Positions 19,746 through 30,206 of a DNA stretch of 64,000 nucleotides are shown in pieces. Numbering within the stretch: position 1 is the first letter of the stretch; every line of letters begins with the position of its first letter. The notes under the pieces were generated by a model. The model saw only the letters and a program-made list of their open reading frames with translations, searched no databases and was not told the origin of the DNA. This DNA is from Periplaneta americana (taxonomy: Eukaryota > Arthropoda > Insecta > Blattodea > Blattidae). The stretch covers positions 78,749,208 to 78,813,207 of the forward strand of contig NC_091120.1 in NCBI RefSeq assembly GCF_040183065.1, in the 5' to 3' direction. The position numbers and the translations under genes were made by a program.

Positions 19746-20669
19746 CAGGGTGCTCCGTTTGTGTATGGATAAAATAAAAACACCGTAAAACATTTACTAC
19801 TGAACTTTATTTGTTGAAACTTAGTGCATACAACACTGAAAGATGGGAGATTCCTCAGAGCTCAACATGACCCCTATTGCGGACCCTGTATAACTAATAA
19901 CGGTCGTTTGGGTTGCATTAAAAAAGTATTGATTATTCAATCTATCTTAAATAAGAAGCAATTAATTGCGGTGTCAGTGATATAATTTATTTATCTTAGG
20001 TTATGATATATATATATATCAATTTGTTTTATTAGATTTATTTTTTTATTTATTTTTAGAGTTATTTTGGTTTTTATAGGTTTTTATTTTGTTATTGATG
20101 CAATTCAGTCCATGTTCGTTGTAACATAGGAGGGGTGATTTGTTGAAAAGCTTGAGTAATTTTTACTCTCAGATCATCAATGTTCCTGGGTTTCTGTGAA
20201 TAGACAATGTCTTTAACGAAACCCTACAGGAAGAAGTCAGGATCTGGGGAGTTTGGGGGCCAAGCCAAGAGATGGCTGCTCGTCGTACTGGGTTTCACCT
20301 GCGACCTCCTGCATGTTTTTTTTTTTTTTTTTGACACAGAACCTGTTTCTACAAATGTTCGATACCACAACATTATGGAATCGTATTTAGGTACATTACG
20401 CACACCATACTCACGTCGAAATTCCCTTTGAACTCTCTTAACACTCTCAAATTTAGCATACCAAAGAACACGTTGTGCCCGCTGTTGATTTGTAGTGGCC
20501 ATTTTAATCCCCTACGATTTTCATTTGTCATTTCAGATTATGCTTTGTTGATTATATATGGAAACTCCCATCTTTTAATCATAATATAACCAGCAAGAAA
20601 TTTTTCCTACTATCATAATAGCTTTATAGTGATAAATTATTATTATCCATACCCAAACGGATCAGAGTG
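19746..20669 (-). mobile_element. TA-flanked ITm transposon, internally deleted
   Basis: Ends CAGGGTGCTCCGTTTGTGTA and complement CACTCTGATCCGTTTGGGTA, then both GGATAA. TA on each side (19744-19745, 20670-20671). The transposase gene on the minus strand is reduced to its two ends (see 20098-20502). 924 bp against roughly 1.3-1.5 kb or more expected for an intact relative. Confidence 0.87.
20098..20502 (-). pseudogene. Transposase with N- and C-termini fused by internal deletion
   Basis: Starts MATTNQQRAQRVLWYAKFES, a helix-turn-helix N-terminus of the DUF4817 type, through LWYRTFVETGSVSKKKKK. It then jumps to LLAWPPNSPDPDFFL, the region around the third catalytic acid. After one stop the same frame continues GFVKDIVYSQKPRNIDDLRV to ITPPMLQRTWTELH. 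The region with the first two catalytic aspartates is missing. The lysine run corresponds to a poly-T run (20318-20332). Confidence 0.85.
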
Positions 20670-20948
20670 TATAACACCGTTGAAAAATATTTAATACCAT
20701 TATGGTATATTAGGATAAGAGAAGCGTTTTATAATCATCATTCACCCATTTTAAATATCCAACATTAAATTAATATATTGTAATTAAAGGAACCCTTAAG
20801 TTTAGCGTTCGTAACTTAAGAATAATGTATCTGTTCTGACAAAAATATATCACCTTTGAAGTTTGATTCAGATAATTACCCCATGAATTATTTTTTTAAT
20901 GCAATTGCTTAGAAAAATTATATTTTTGGACCCAAGTATTGGCTAGTC

Positions 20949-21075
20949 CAGTGGTTCCGAATCTTTAAATTTAAAGATTTATTAGTTCCGAATCTTCTTG
21001 AAGGCGCGGCCCACTTTTGGGCGGGACTTTTGTTTGTGACCTCCTCCCCACTACGGCACTGGTACTTATTTTGAT
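20949..21075. mobile_element. Possible hAT end
   Basis: CAGTGGTTCCGAATCTTTAA then TTCTTGAAGGCGCGGCCCAC resembles the end of many hAT elements (CAGTGGTTCCCAACC-type followed by GGCCCAC). No matching right end or 8-bp duplication was found, so it is probably truncated. Confidence 0.4.
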
Positions 21076-21209
21076 TATCACTTTTCCCCCTACTTTTAGA
21101 AGAAAAATATAAAAATTCAGGACAAAGAAACTTTCTAATGAGATCAAAGATATTGTAAAATATTTAATCCCTGGTGCTTAAAATTTAGGGAGAAGAAAGA
21201 AAAGTAAAC

Positions 21210-21211
<2 letters not shown>

Positions 21212-21281
<70 letters not shown>

Positions 21282-21314
21282 TACTACTATTATTATTACT
21301 ACTACTACTACTAC

Positions 21315-21366
<52 letters not shown>
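21212..21366. repeat. (ATT)n with (ACT)n interruptions
   Basis: About 155 bases of ATT with two short ACT blocks, the longest array of this type in the window. Confidence 0.95.
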
Positions 21367-21367
<1 letters not shown>

Positions 21368-21690
21368 GTTTAAATAACTCTTAAATTGCTAAACATGAAG
21401 GTTAAAATATATTATTACTGATATAAATAGGAGTATGTACAAAATATCAAGTCTCTAGCTTGAAAAATGTATAAAATAGCAATTTCACCCCCCTTAAAAA
21501 AGCTGTGCACTAATAACTTAAACATATCCTCGTGTGACGCAAGTGTTGAGGTACTGTATGGTTTTATGCCAAAACCACAGCTTGGTTTCAAGATTATTTT
21601 ACGCCTAAAAACTCGGTAGCCTCCGTCCTCCATTGTTATCATGCATTATAAGTCTGCCTATAATTTCACCTGTTTTGTGAGCTGAAGGAG
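21367..21690. other. Unassigned
   Basis: A 75-codon minus-strand frame (21415-21642) is not recognised. Confidence 0.35.
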
Positions 21691-21694
21691 TAAT

Positions 21695-21965
21695 AGGCCT
21701 ACAGGTATATTTTATTTAACGACGCATTTAGCTGTAGTAGTTATTCAACGTCCACATTTAACGTGGGAGAGTTATAACCGACAAATTGTCTGGAGTCCTG
21801 TATCGAAGACAGGGTTTTACGTATCTACCGTAAACCTACGTTAAGATAATCTGAGATTTACTTGTCTTCTGGAGGAAACTATGGCTAAAGACTGTAACGC
21901 CATTTTTAAATATATTTCCCTTGGTCGGGGTGGAACTTGCCAACCTTGGAAAAAACAACTATAGA
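21695..21965 (-). mobile_element. SINE-like repeat S3, antisense
   Basis: Starts ATTTTATTTAACGACGCATT, the reverse complement of the 3' end of SINE S1 (GTCGTTAAATAAA). Further in, CTGGAGGAAACTATGGCTAA suggests a SINE body. The tRNA-like head is not clearly kept. Confidence 0.5.
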
Positions 21966-22218
21966 TCACAGGATATACAACTTAACCGGCATTATAACCG
22001 GTCGTAAAGCGCGTGTTTATTGGGGAGATCCGACCGATCGGTCGCACGAGAAGAAACCCGATCAGCGGTGAATTGAAGTGAGTTAGACTTGCAGTTCTAT
22101 ACAAATAATGGGCCGCTAAGAGGTAATGAGAAAACGTTATGTTGGTCTTACCTTTTATCAAAGCATATATTGTAACGCTCTACTTATAATTTCACTCACC
22201 ATTTGCCTAATTTCATTC

Positions 22219-22365
22219 TTCACAGAAGATGCTCCTTTTTCATTGTCATTGCTATCCTCCTTTTGACTTCCTGGCAGCAACTCATGGTACAGCTTATAGT
22301 ACACCCTAAGTATTTGAAGCTGCCGACTTGCTCTACTGCCTCATTTAGAATTCGCAAGTTATATA
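22219..22365 (-). pseudogene. LINE fragment C
   Basis: Minus-strand reading LRILNEAVEQVGSFKYLGCT, ISCTMSCCQEVKRRIAMTM, the same segment as in fragments A and B. It starts at the same LINE position as fragment B (CTTGCGAATTC) and stops at GGAGCATCTTCTG. Confidence 0.85.
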
Positions 22366-22485
22366 TAGGTACATACGTCATTAATTTCAAGGTGTTATTC
22401 TTTGAGATATTTCCAGCAAAAAAGTTAAGTGTAATTTTTCTCGTTTTTGTTTCGACGTAAAATTTGTTCGCGAAATAACGGTTAA
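22366..22485 (+). repeat. Outer-arm sequence of the 9328-10385 foldback element
   Basis: ACGTCATTAATTTCAAGGTG, TTATTCTTTGAGATATTTCC and TTTTTCTCGTTTTTGTTTCG match the outer arms at 9337-9410 and, inverted, 10300-10375. It abuts LINE fragment C just as at 10385. Confidence 0.75.
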
Positions 22486-22804
22486 TGTACGTGAAATTAT
22501 GTCCACCTTTCTGAATGCAAATTAACACTCTAGAACAGCCGTGGCGAAAATGTGATCGTGCGCAGAGCCACTGTGTAACCTGCAACATGCATAGCGCATA
22601 TGGAGGGAGGCGGACACCCGAAGGGGAAATGAAGCAACTGTCTGACTTACTAACGGATTTTGATCTTCCTTACGTCAAGCACTTAAATATAATTTTATAC
22701 AGTACAAGGCTAGAAACTAATGTTTAGCACGTGTAACGAAGAAAGAAATGAATAAGAAAACATAGAACACATCACAACCTAAAATTAACTGTCTTCAGAA
22801 TGTG

Positions 22805-23130
22805 TCTGCAACAGAGTTTCAAAATCAGGAATTATGTCACTGCCAGTCGTAGTTAATCACGAAGGTATTTGTCTGTCAGTCGTGATCTAAATTTGGTTTT
22901 TACTATGTTCATTGTTGAAAATAATTTTTCACAAACGTAAGTTGTAGCGAACATAGCTTCAAAAGAGCAAGCGAAAGAACGAAGCTTCGGATATTTATTT
23001 TTTGGCAAAGATTTGAAAGTTGAATATTTGTCAAGTCCTTACATCTGGCTTTCATTTAACATCATATTGTAAATTTGTAAGTTTAAATTGAAGATCTAAC
23101 AGCATTATTCGTACATCTGCTGAAAAAGGA
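22805..23130 (-). pseudogene. hAT transposase C-terminus
   Basis: From the right: MLLDLQFKLTNLQYDVK, then after breaks FEAMFATTYVCEKLFSTMNI, VKTKFRSRLTDKYLRD, stop, LRLAVT. This is the conserved hAT dimerisation region (F-G/A-T-x-Y-x-C-E-x-x-F-S-x-M-N), here of the ZBED/FAM200-like type. Multiple stops. Confidence 0.8.
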
Positions 23131-23169
23131 TCGACGCGACGTACAGAGATGATTATGATCATGATAACA

Positions 23170-23171
<2 letters not shown>

Positions 23172-23228
<57 letters not shown>
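23172..23228. repeat. (AAT)n microsatellite
   Basis: Pure AAT inside the hAT element. Confidence 0.95.
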
Positions 23229-23230
<2 letters not shown>

Positions 23231-23608
23231 ACACTTAACCTTTTAATGTTTCATCAGTAACATGTTATATAATGCTGTTTTGTGTTATACAACCGTTTTC
23301 CTCGTAATACTTGTGGACAAATCATATATTTAATATTCTCATCATATTGGCAGCAAAAAAAAAAAAATGCGTCTTTCCATCCTACTTGAACTTCAGTTTT
23401 TGTAGAGGTAAATGGTTTCGAGAAAGACATTGAGACGATAAGCCACTCACAGGTCAGAGACAAATACAATTGGAACGGAGCTTGACTCCATTGAGTGAGA
23501 GGGTGGGGTTTGTGGGAGGTGGGAGGTGGGAAGCAAGAGAAATGCACAGCTATCATTGCGAGCCACAATGTGCTTGTGAGTCACATTTTCGCCACGGTTG
23601 CTCTAGAA

Positions 23609-23954
23609 AATACGCACGGTAGAGCAACGCCTGCGCTGGCCGCTAGTCAACGAGCCGCACCGAGCCGTGTGAAACAAAAGACAATCGAAATGGTGGTAGT
23701 AAAATTCGCGACTATATTGAGTGTTTGAATTTGTACACTGAAAGAAAATGCAAATATAGTAAGATCTTATAGTAGGTTATTACAACGAAATAAAGTAAAA
23801 AGAGCTATGGTTCAGGGAACATCATTGAAATGAACGAAAGTAAGTTTACGGTTAAAAGCGTTAGCTATCGTACGTAATTATGACCACGTTACCGTTTTAT
23901 TTTTGGTGTAGAGAAAATACCTCGTCATATAACTTTTTGTACTACAAACGAGTA

Positions 23955-24000
<46 letters not shown>

Positions 24001-24465
24001 GAAACAATTTATGTTTAAAGTTACAAGTTATTAAATAAGTACAATATGATATAATTTAAATTAATACATAGAGAATGAAATGAAATCTTATGTTTAAATT
24101 AAGAAGTTTTGTCACGTGCAGTTCGCGGCAGGAACAGTTTGGCTGTGAGATGATAATTGCGCATGCGTGGACTTGGTTAATAAAACCTAAACTATCCAAA
24201 TCTAACCTTCGTATATGCAAGATGTATAATAGGAGAAAGAAGAAAATAAGAAAAATAACATTATCTAATGCTAACGTCAATATAATATTTGAAAATATTG
24301 ATAAGGAACAACATAATCCAAACGAGAGTATATTTCAAAATATTAATAAGCCTTACCACTGTCCGTGTATCTAATATAGACTAATAAAATATGTATCTGC
24401 TCATTAATCCCTACCTAACTTTGTAGCTAACAGTGGTGCTATCTGTCAGTAATGTTCAGAAAGAA
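23609..24465. other. Unassigned, with an (AT)n array
   Basis: (AT)n at about 23957-23997. A 94-codon + frame (24090-24374) has no recognisable domain. Confidence 0.4.
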
Positions 24466-24509
24466 GGAGGTAGAGAGAGAGAGAGAGTGAGAGAGGGAGA
24501 GAGAGAGAA
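24466..24509. repeat. (GA)n microsatellite, imperfect
   Basis: AGAGAGAGAG with scattered T and G substitutions. Confidence 0.9.
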
Positions 24510-24716
24510 ATCTCCTCCTAACGACGTCACAGACCAACGTCGTGCCCTTATGTTGGCGACATTGTGTATTTAGTTCTATTTGGCTGTAACCCTAACGGCA
24601 CGGTTGAAAGCTACCGTAGCTAATTCTCCAGTTTAGTGAAAAAAAAGCTAATTAATGGAGTACGTTTCTCTTCGTTTTAAACAAAATTATGAACTTTTTT
24701 GGCGTATTATTTTCAG

Positions 24717-24717
<1 letters not shown>

Positions 24718-24770
<53 letters not shown>

Positions 24771-24791
24771 CATTATTATTATTATTATTAT
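24718..24791. repeat. (ATT)n microsatellite
   Basis: ATT triplets with one CATT interruption. Confidence 0.95.
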
Positions 24792-25207
24792 TTTATTTGC
24801 GTTATTATTTAACTATTACTATCATCGTTAAAAATGTGTCTTCATTAAGATAGAGAGAGAGATCTTGAAGATATCTTATTTCTTCGTAATCACAAGAGTA
24901 GGCCTAATCAACGTTACTATCAGCACAACCACCATCATTATCATCATTATTTCTTCACCATGATTACCATCATAAATTTCCTCATATTTATCACCAACAC
25001 TACAACAATCAGTCACAAAATTATAACAGTCACATCTACCACAACTGTCGTTTTCACTTCCACTGTCATCCTGAAAAACCGCCGCTACAATCAATTTCTT
25101 TATCACCACAATCACAGTCAATATCGCCACAATCACTACCACGAGTATGAATGCAAAATATTTTTTTGAGGTTTTGAATGATTAGTGCAGCACATAAAAT
25201 CTCTTCA
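24792..25207. other. No gene seen
   Basis: Simple-sequence-like stretch rich in CAC, ATC and ACA trinucleotides. Its 69- and 88-codon frames reflect composition only. Confidence 0.45.
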
Positions 25208-25402
25208 GGGGCCTGTTTCATAAAAATACTACGTTTAGTAGTTACTTGTTAGGAGTGTAAAAATTAGTAGTTAGCAGTGTGGAAAATTGTGTTTCATAAA
25301 CAAAACTCTACACTCCTAAAATTCCTATACACTATTTGTAGCAGTTAGCAGAGTGGACTCATTCAAAGATAATGTGACAGATAAAAATTTAAGCTAGGCA
25401 AC

Positions 25403-25600
25403 AATAAACCGGAAACGGAAACGAGAAGGAGAACGGAAATATTGTTAAAATATATGTATTTAAATGAGAGCATTTACAATTGAGGAGCTTGCCGGAGTCC
25501 TGGAAAGGGAACGTGAAAGTTAATTGTGAATACTCACATTTAAATACATTTATTTTAACAATATTTCCGTTGTCGTTTCCGATTCCGGTTTATTGTGGAC
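25403..25600. repeat. Inverted repeat, ~65-bp arms
   Basis: ACAATAAACCGGAAACGGAA on the left and ACAATAAACCGGAATCGGAA in complement on the right, both continuing through ATATTGTTAAAATA and GTATTTAAATG. Spacer about 70 bases. Confidence 0.85.
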
Positions 25601-26059
25601 CAAGCTTTATTCTCCGTTGCATTTAATAGGTCATTATTATTATTACAATATAGTAACTCAGTTCTATTGTATTGGACTATGTCAAAATCAAAGAAAGATC
25701 AAAATTTTTAACTAAGTTTTATTAGATTAAAAATTTTAATTAATAATAGTCCACCAACTTCACTGAACGTACCAACAACTTCCAGGGCTTAATGTGAAAC
25801 TAACGTAACTACAATCGATGTTTTATTCACAACAAAATTCTTAACAGGCAATGCGCTTATTTCACATGAACTACACCATCATGTTTTGTATTATATACAA
25901 GACTGTTCGGAATTGAATTGCGATTTTTTGTGACTAAGCAGAAGAACGAATTTGATATCTATTGTTAAAATCTAAGAAGTCCATTTTTGTAGTTACATTG
26001 GTTTCATACTAAGCCCTCGACTTCATCTACATCATCTGGCCATCATACAAGTCCCTTAA

Positions 26060-26788
26060 GGGGTTAAGTACAGCTTACAGCAGTAAAATTTTGGAAATAT
26101 TCAAAATTTTTTTCCTCCATTACTGTATCTTGTACAATAACGAAAATTAGTAGGTACATAACACTGTCCTTCTGCTATATGAAAAAAATATTTTTACGAT
26201 TTCAAAAAAAAAAAAAAAAAAATTTTTTTTCCTTCCAAAATTCAAAATGGTGACAGTAACTGTGCAGTGATGCCTTTTCGTCATAACTCAAAAACTATCT
26301 AACAATCTGTGATGAAATTTTTGTGTGTTTTTATGCATGTCATATCTACAATATGATGTAAAATCACTTCCCTACCTTTAATAGATTGTCTGATAAAAAG
26401 TAAATTCATTAAAAAATGGTCAAATATCAGTATTTTCTTCTAGCACAAAATAAAGAAAAATATTATTTATTAAGGAATGTAATTGAAACAGCATGATATT
26501 ATAAATAAGAGTTTCAGCAATAAAATAAAATGGAGAGAAACTGAAAAATTAAAAAAGTTTTTGAGTTAAGAGGGAAAAGCTTCATCACCGCACAGTGAAC
26601 TGCAACAATTTTGAATTTTTAAAAAAATATATAAATAATTTTTTTAGTCGTAAAAATATTTTTTTCATAAAGCAGAAAGACAGTGTTTTATACGTAGCAA
26701 TTTTCATTATTGTACAATATACGGTAATGAAGGAAAAAAATGTTGAATATTTCCAAAAATTTTACTGTTGTAAGCTGTACCTAACCCC
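26060..26788. mobile_element. TTAA-flanked foldback element (729 bp)
   Basis: Left GGGGTTAAGTACAGCTTACA; right complement GGGGTTAGGTACAGCTTACA. The arms stay alignable for about 330 bp, including TGAAAAAAATATTTTTACGA. TTAA on both sides (26056-26059, 26789-26792). GGGG ends with TTAA suit a Kolobok-type element better than piggyBac. The 65-codon frame inside is not a gene. Confidence 0.85.
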
Positions 26789-27063
26789 TTAAAGAGTACT
26801 TTATTTACACTGTTCACCACACTTTCAATTATACTGCATATAATTGCTTTTGAAATCTGATGCATGTGAGCAATGTGCTCCAGCGCATAACCAATGAAAA
26901 GCAATAATTTGTAATTCCTGTATTGGCATTAAAGCCCTATTGCTTCAAATACCTCGGTATTATGCTTTAAAATTGTTCAATGGCAATGAAGAGTTGATTG
27001 AATTTATTAGAGGTTAGGTGGAATATTTCATATATGTTCATATGTCTCTGCCATAAAACCATA

Positions 27064-27260
27064 ATACTGAGTGAGTTGGCACAGACGGTAGCGTTTGTGA
27101 CTTTGTATTCGGGAGGCCCTGAGTTAAAACCCCGTGGCCGGTCAATCTGACTGAGGTTTTTCATGCTTCCCCTCAGTCACAAAGGCAAATTCCAGATTGG
27201 AAATTTACATATCACGATTCATCACCGCCTCAGTCATCAATATCATAAACATTAATAAAA
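27064..27260 (+). mobile_element. tRNA-derived SINE S4
   Basis: A-box-like GAGTTGGCACAGACGGTAGC, B-box-like CTGAGTTAAAACCCCGT, and the common SINE body CTGAGGTTTTTCATGCTTCC, CACAAAGGCAAATTCCAGAT. Confidence 0.7.
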
Positions 27261-27410
27261 AATATCTTAAATCAGTTGCATGAGCACAAGCCATCTACAA
27301 CACACAACAATAAAAACGGCCTACTGGTATACCCATAGATCCTAAGACGCTATATGTTCACAGACATAACCACAGATGTTAAGGCGTGTATAAAATAATA
27401 AACTTAAAAA

Positions 27411-27421
27411 ACAACAACAAC

Positions 27422-27474
<53 letters not shown>
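27411..27474. repeat. (CAA)n then (AAT)n microsatellite
   Basis: A few CAA triplets turn into about 55 bases of AAT. Confidence 0.95.
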
Positions 27475-27475
<1 letters not shown>

Positions 27476-27561
27476 CTTTTCTAGGTCTGAATATTCTTGG
27501 ATCTTTTCTCCATTACTGGATGAGGAATGCACTTCTACAAAATTATTTAGAAAGTAGTGTA

Positions 27562-28414
27562 CTGGGTCTTTCACCTAAGTAACGAGTCTATCGAAAAATA
27601 AACTGTTTTCGAAAATTTTTGAAATGATGTTCAACCTCACGAGAAAGAACCCTTCCCGGTGCCGTACAGTCGATTTGGAAACAAAAACCCCTCCCCTCGC
27701 CGCCAGAGCTATTAAACGAAAGAATGGTTAGTGTTATAAGCCTTTATTAAAAGACATAAATGTAAAAACAGTTTGAATTGTTGACGAATTGTGGTGTACA
27801 ATTTTCAAAATGCCTTTCGTTCTGCTGAATGCACAAATGCAAGTGATGTATCAACTCTTCATTTGTGTGATGTGTTCAGTTCGTTCCACTAATTCAGGAA
27901 TGATGCGTGGCTTAGTCGCATAGACAGGATCCTTGATGAATCCCCAGAAAGAGAAGTCCAGGGGAATCAAATCAGGTCATCGCGGAGGCCAACGGATTGG
28001 GCCTGTGCGGCCGATCCACCTGCCTGGAAACACTTTGTCTACGGAGTAAACGCTTAATTTGAGCAACACTGTTTCAGAGTTCAAACCAGGGACCAATTTT
28101 TCTCTTCTGCAATAACGTTAAGCGGCTGCGTGGTATTTTATCATTCCATTCTATCACAACAATGTGTATAGGCTTGGCCGTGTGGCATTATCCTTGGCGT
28201 ATAGAAGGCCATGCTCCAGATCATTTTAAGTTGGCATCAAATCCACATTACACATGGATAAGTAGCTTCCCCTGGGGGCGGGGAAGGGGTGTTTGTTTCC
28301 AAATCGACTATACATCACCGGGAAGGGTTCTTCTGGTGAGGATGAACATCATTTCAAAAAAATATCCAAAATATTTTATTTTTACGATAGACTCGTTACT
28401 TATGAAAAACTCTA
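27562..28414 (-). mobile_element. TA-flanked transposon with ~130-bp inverted repeats
   Basis: Both ends share AAGTAACGAGTCTATCG, TGAAATGATGTTCAACCTCA or TGAAATGATGTTCATCCTCA, and GTCGATTTGGAAACAAA. TA at 27560-27561 and 28415-28416 (outermost alignment approximate). A transposase remnant lies inside on the minus strand. Confidence 0.82.
27862..28030 (-). pseudogene. ITm transposase fragment
   Basis: Minus-strand reading RWIGRTGPIRWPPR, stop, PDLIPLDFSFWGFIKDPVYA, TKPRIIPELVERTEHITQM. It is the segment around the third catalytic acid of a DUF4817-type transposase. N-terminal and central parts are missing. Confidence 0.8.
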
Positions 28415-28666
28415 TACTTTGTTACTCATAAATATATTTTTCCACACACTTTTATTTTTTTCCATTAACTGATAAATTGGACTATTAATAAGGAGTGTAA
28501 ATTAGCAATATTCATATTTTATGAAACAGCATTATTGCTACACTGCTAAATATAATACTCCTAAATATGAATCCGACATTGCTAATTACAAGTTTTTAGT
28601 TGTAGTATTCAAAATTGAGTCTACAATATTTATAATTAGACTGATAAATTTTATGAAACAGACCCA

Positions 28667-30070
28667 AGGACATAATTTGTAAGTCTTCGTCTGAATCTTG
28701 TAATGATTCTTTTAACTCCTTGTTCAAATTATATGTTACAAGTTTAAACAATTTTAAAATTCTGATATGTAACATGTCTGTGTAATACATCACAGGTAGT
28801 ATAAATGTCACTTAAACTTTCAATCGGTAAAGCGGGTTTTCCTCGAGGTATAGGATATTATCTCTTCCATTTATATCTGATAGAATAAATTTCACGTATA
28901 GCTAGCGTTATATTAGATAGATACAACGATTTGCTTTGGAATACTAAGAAATGAAACGTATTTGTTATAGTTAAAATATTGTTTTTAAAATTTATCATAA
29001 CATACATGCATATAATTTATTTTAATGTGGCCGGTAATATAGCCGATTTTTATTATAATAGGCCCCTAATCTCTGACAGCGATTTTACTTTATTCTAACC
29101 CTAGTTTTATTTATTTTTGTGCTTAATAAATAAATCCGTAATAACATGTTACGTATTGTTAACTATATCATCTAGTAAAATATGTAGTATTTATTACGTC
29201 ATACAAAAAGTAGTAGAAGCATGTTATGACCAGAAACTGTATGTATATATGCAAGAGTTAGTTGTCGTTAGGTGAACTTGCTTTTCAATTATAATCGACG
29301 ACAAAACATGTAATTTTATATAATTTGCTTGTAACTATCGAGAAGTGAGCTTATCAGACATAATTACAGTCTTCCATAGTATCCATTAGTCTTCATTAGA
29401 TACATATATTTAAGTAGTAATTGAAACTAGTAAAGAAATAACCGCTTTCATTAACGGTCCATTCACCATGAACACAGTTTTAATGACAGCAGAAGCTGAT
29501 CATTGGATGTTTATAAAAGCTATAAAATTGGTCAAGCAGAATGCAATGGAATATTTTGCTTTGAACACAGTCACTAGTCATTGCGTCATGTCTTTCAAAT
29601 AATGCGATAGATATTTATGATTATTCCAATTGAAACTTTCAGATATAACAGCAAAGATTTTGACACTCACGGTTTTAAATAATTATATAGAGAGTGTAAA
29701 TTCATAAACTATGAGTAGTGAGCCTAATACTATTACCACCATTTTTTTTTCTTTCTCTGTTTCCCTTCAATGATCATTTTCTTTATTATATATCGGATTA
29801 TTATACAGCAAGCTGCCATCTTTCCGTGCCCATCTTTCAAAGCCTTCTGTCTTGTGCATCTTGAATTTTCAGACCCCCAGTTTATGTATTCTTTAGTATG
29901 TATTTCCTAAATCCTTTTCTTTGTCTTTTATTTCCATTTTAGCTTGTAATTTCCGTTCATATAACTTTTTGGTCAGCTTTCTAAAAATTGTCCAAACCCA
30001 TTTAACTGTTTCTTACAATACATCTTAAATACATAACTGTTAACACTATATCACTTTGGAAAACGTATTA
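28667..30070. other. No gene seen
   Basis: AT-rich single-copy-looking sequence. No convincing frame, RNA gene or repeat. Confidence 0.5.
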
Positions 30071-30079
30071 TATGTCTTT

Positions 30080-30140
30080 CACGTGTTAAATTTTATTTAC
30101 CTTGTTAACATTTTCGGCCTGCTATTGGCCATCATCAGAA
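30080..30140 (-). ncRNA. Hammerhead-ribozyme-like core in Penelope-like 3' region
   Basis: On the minus strand: CTGATGA (30132-30138), then TGGCCAATAGCAGGCC able to form a GGCC/GGCC stem, then GAAA (30112-30115). GTTAA and TTAAC downstream could form a third stem. This is the order of the hammerhead core. Hammerheads are known in the terminal repeats of Penelope-like elements. The cleavage triplet after stem III is not clearly present, so activity is doubtful. Confidence 0.5.
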
Positions 30141-30206
30141 CTGGTTGTTTTGTGGTCTTGGTGCCTTTTGTTTTGTTTCCTGTGAGGGTATGTTTGTGTA
30201 GTGTAA

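Larger units (their letters stand above)
22536..23600 (-). mobile_element. hAT element with 8-bp target duplication CTCTAGAA
   Basis: Ends CAGCCGTGGCGAAAATGTGA and complement CAACCGTGGCGAAAATGTGA (19 of 20 match), flanked by CTCTAGAA at 22528-22535 and 23601-23608. The ends and the perfect 8-bp duplication define hAT. 1065 bp, with the remains of a transposase on the minus strand and an (AAT)n array inside. Confidence 0.93.
25208..28665. mobile_element. Composite region bracketed by GGGCCTGTTTCATAAA-type inverted ends
   Basis: Left end GGGGCCTGTTTCATAAAAAT; right end complement GGGTCTGTTTCATAAAATTT. Sub-terminal sequence on both sides contains repeated AGGAGTGTAAA or ACTCCTAAA motifs. No matching target duplication was found. 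The interior holds a hairpin (25403-25600), a TTAA-flanked foldback (26060-26788), a SINE (27064-27260) and a TA-flanked element (27562-28414), so the bracket would be the oldest layer. Confidence 0.55.
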
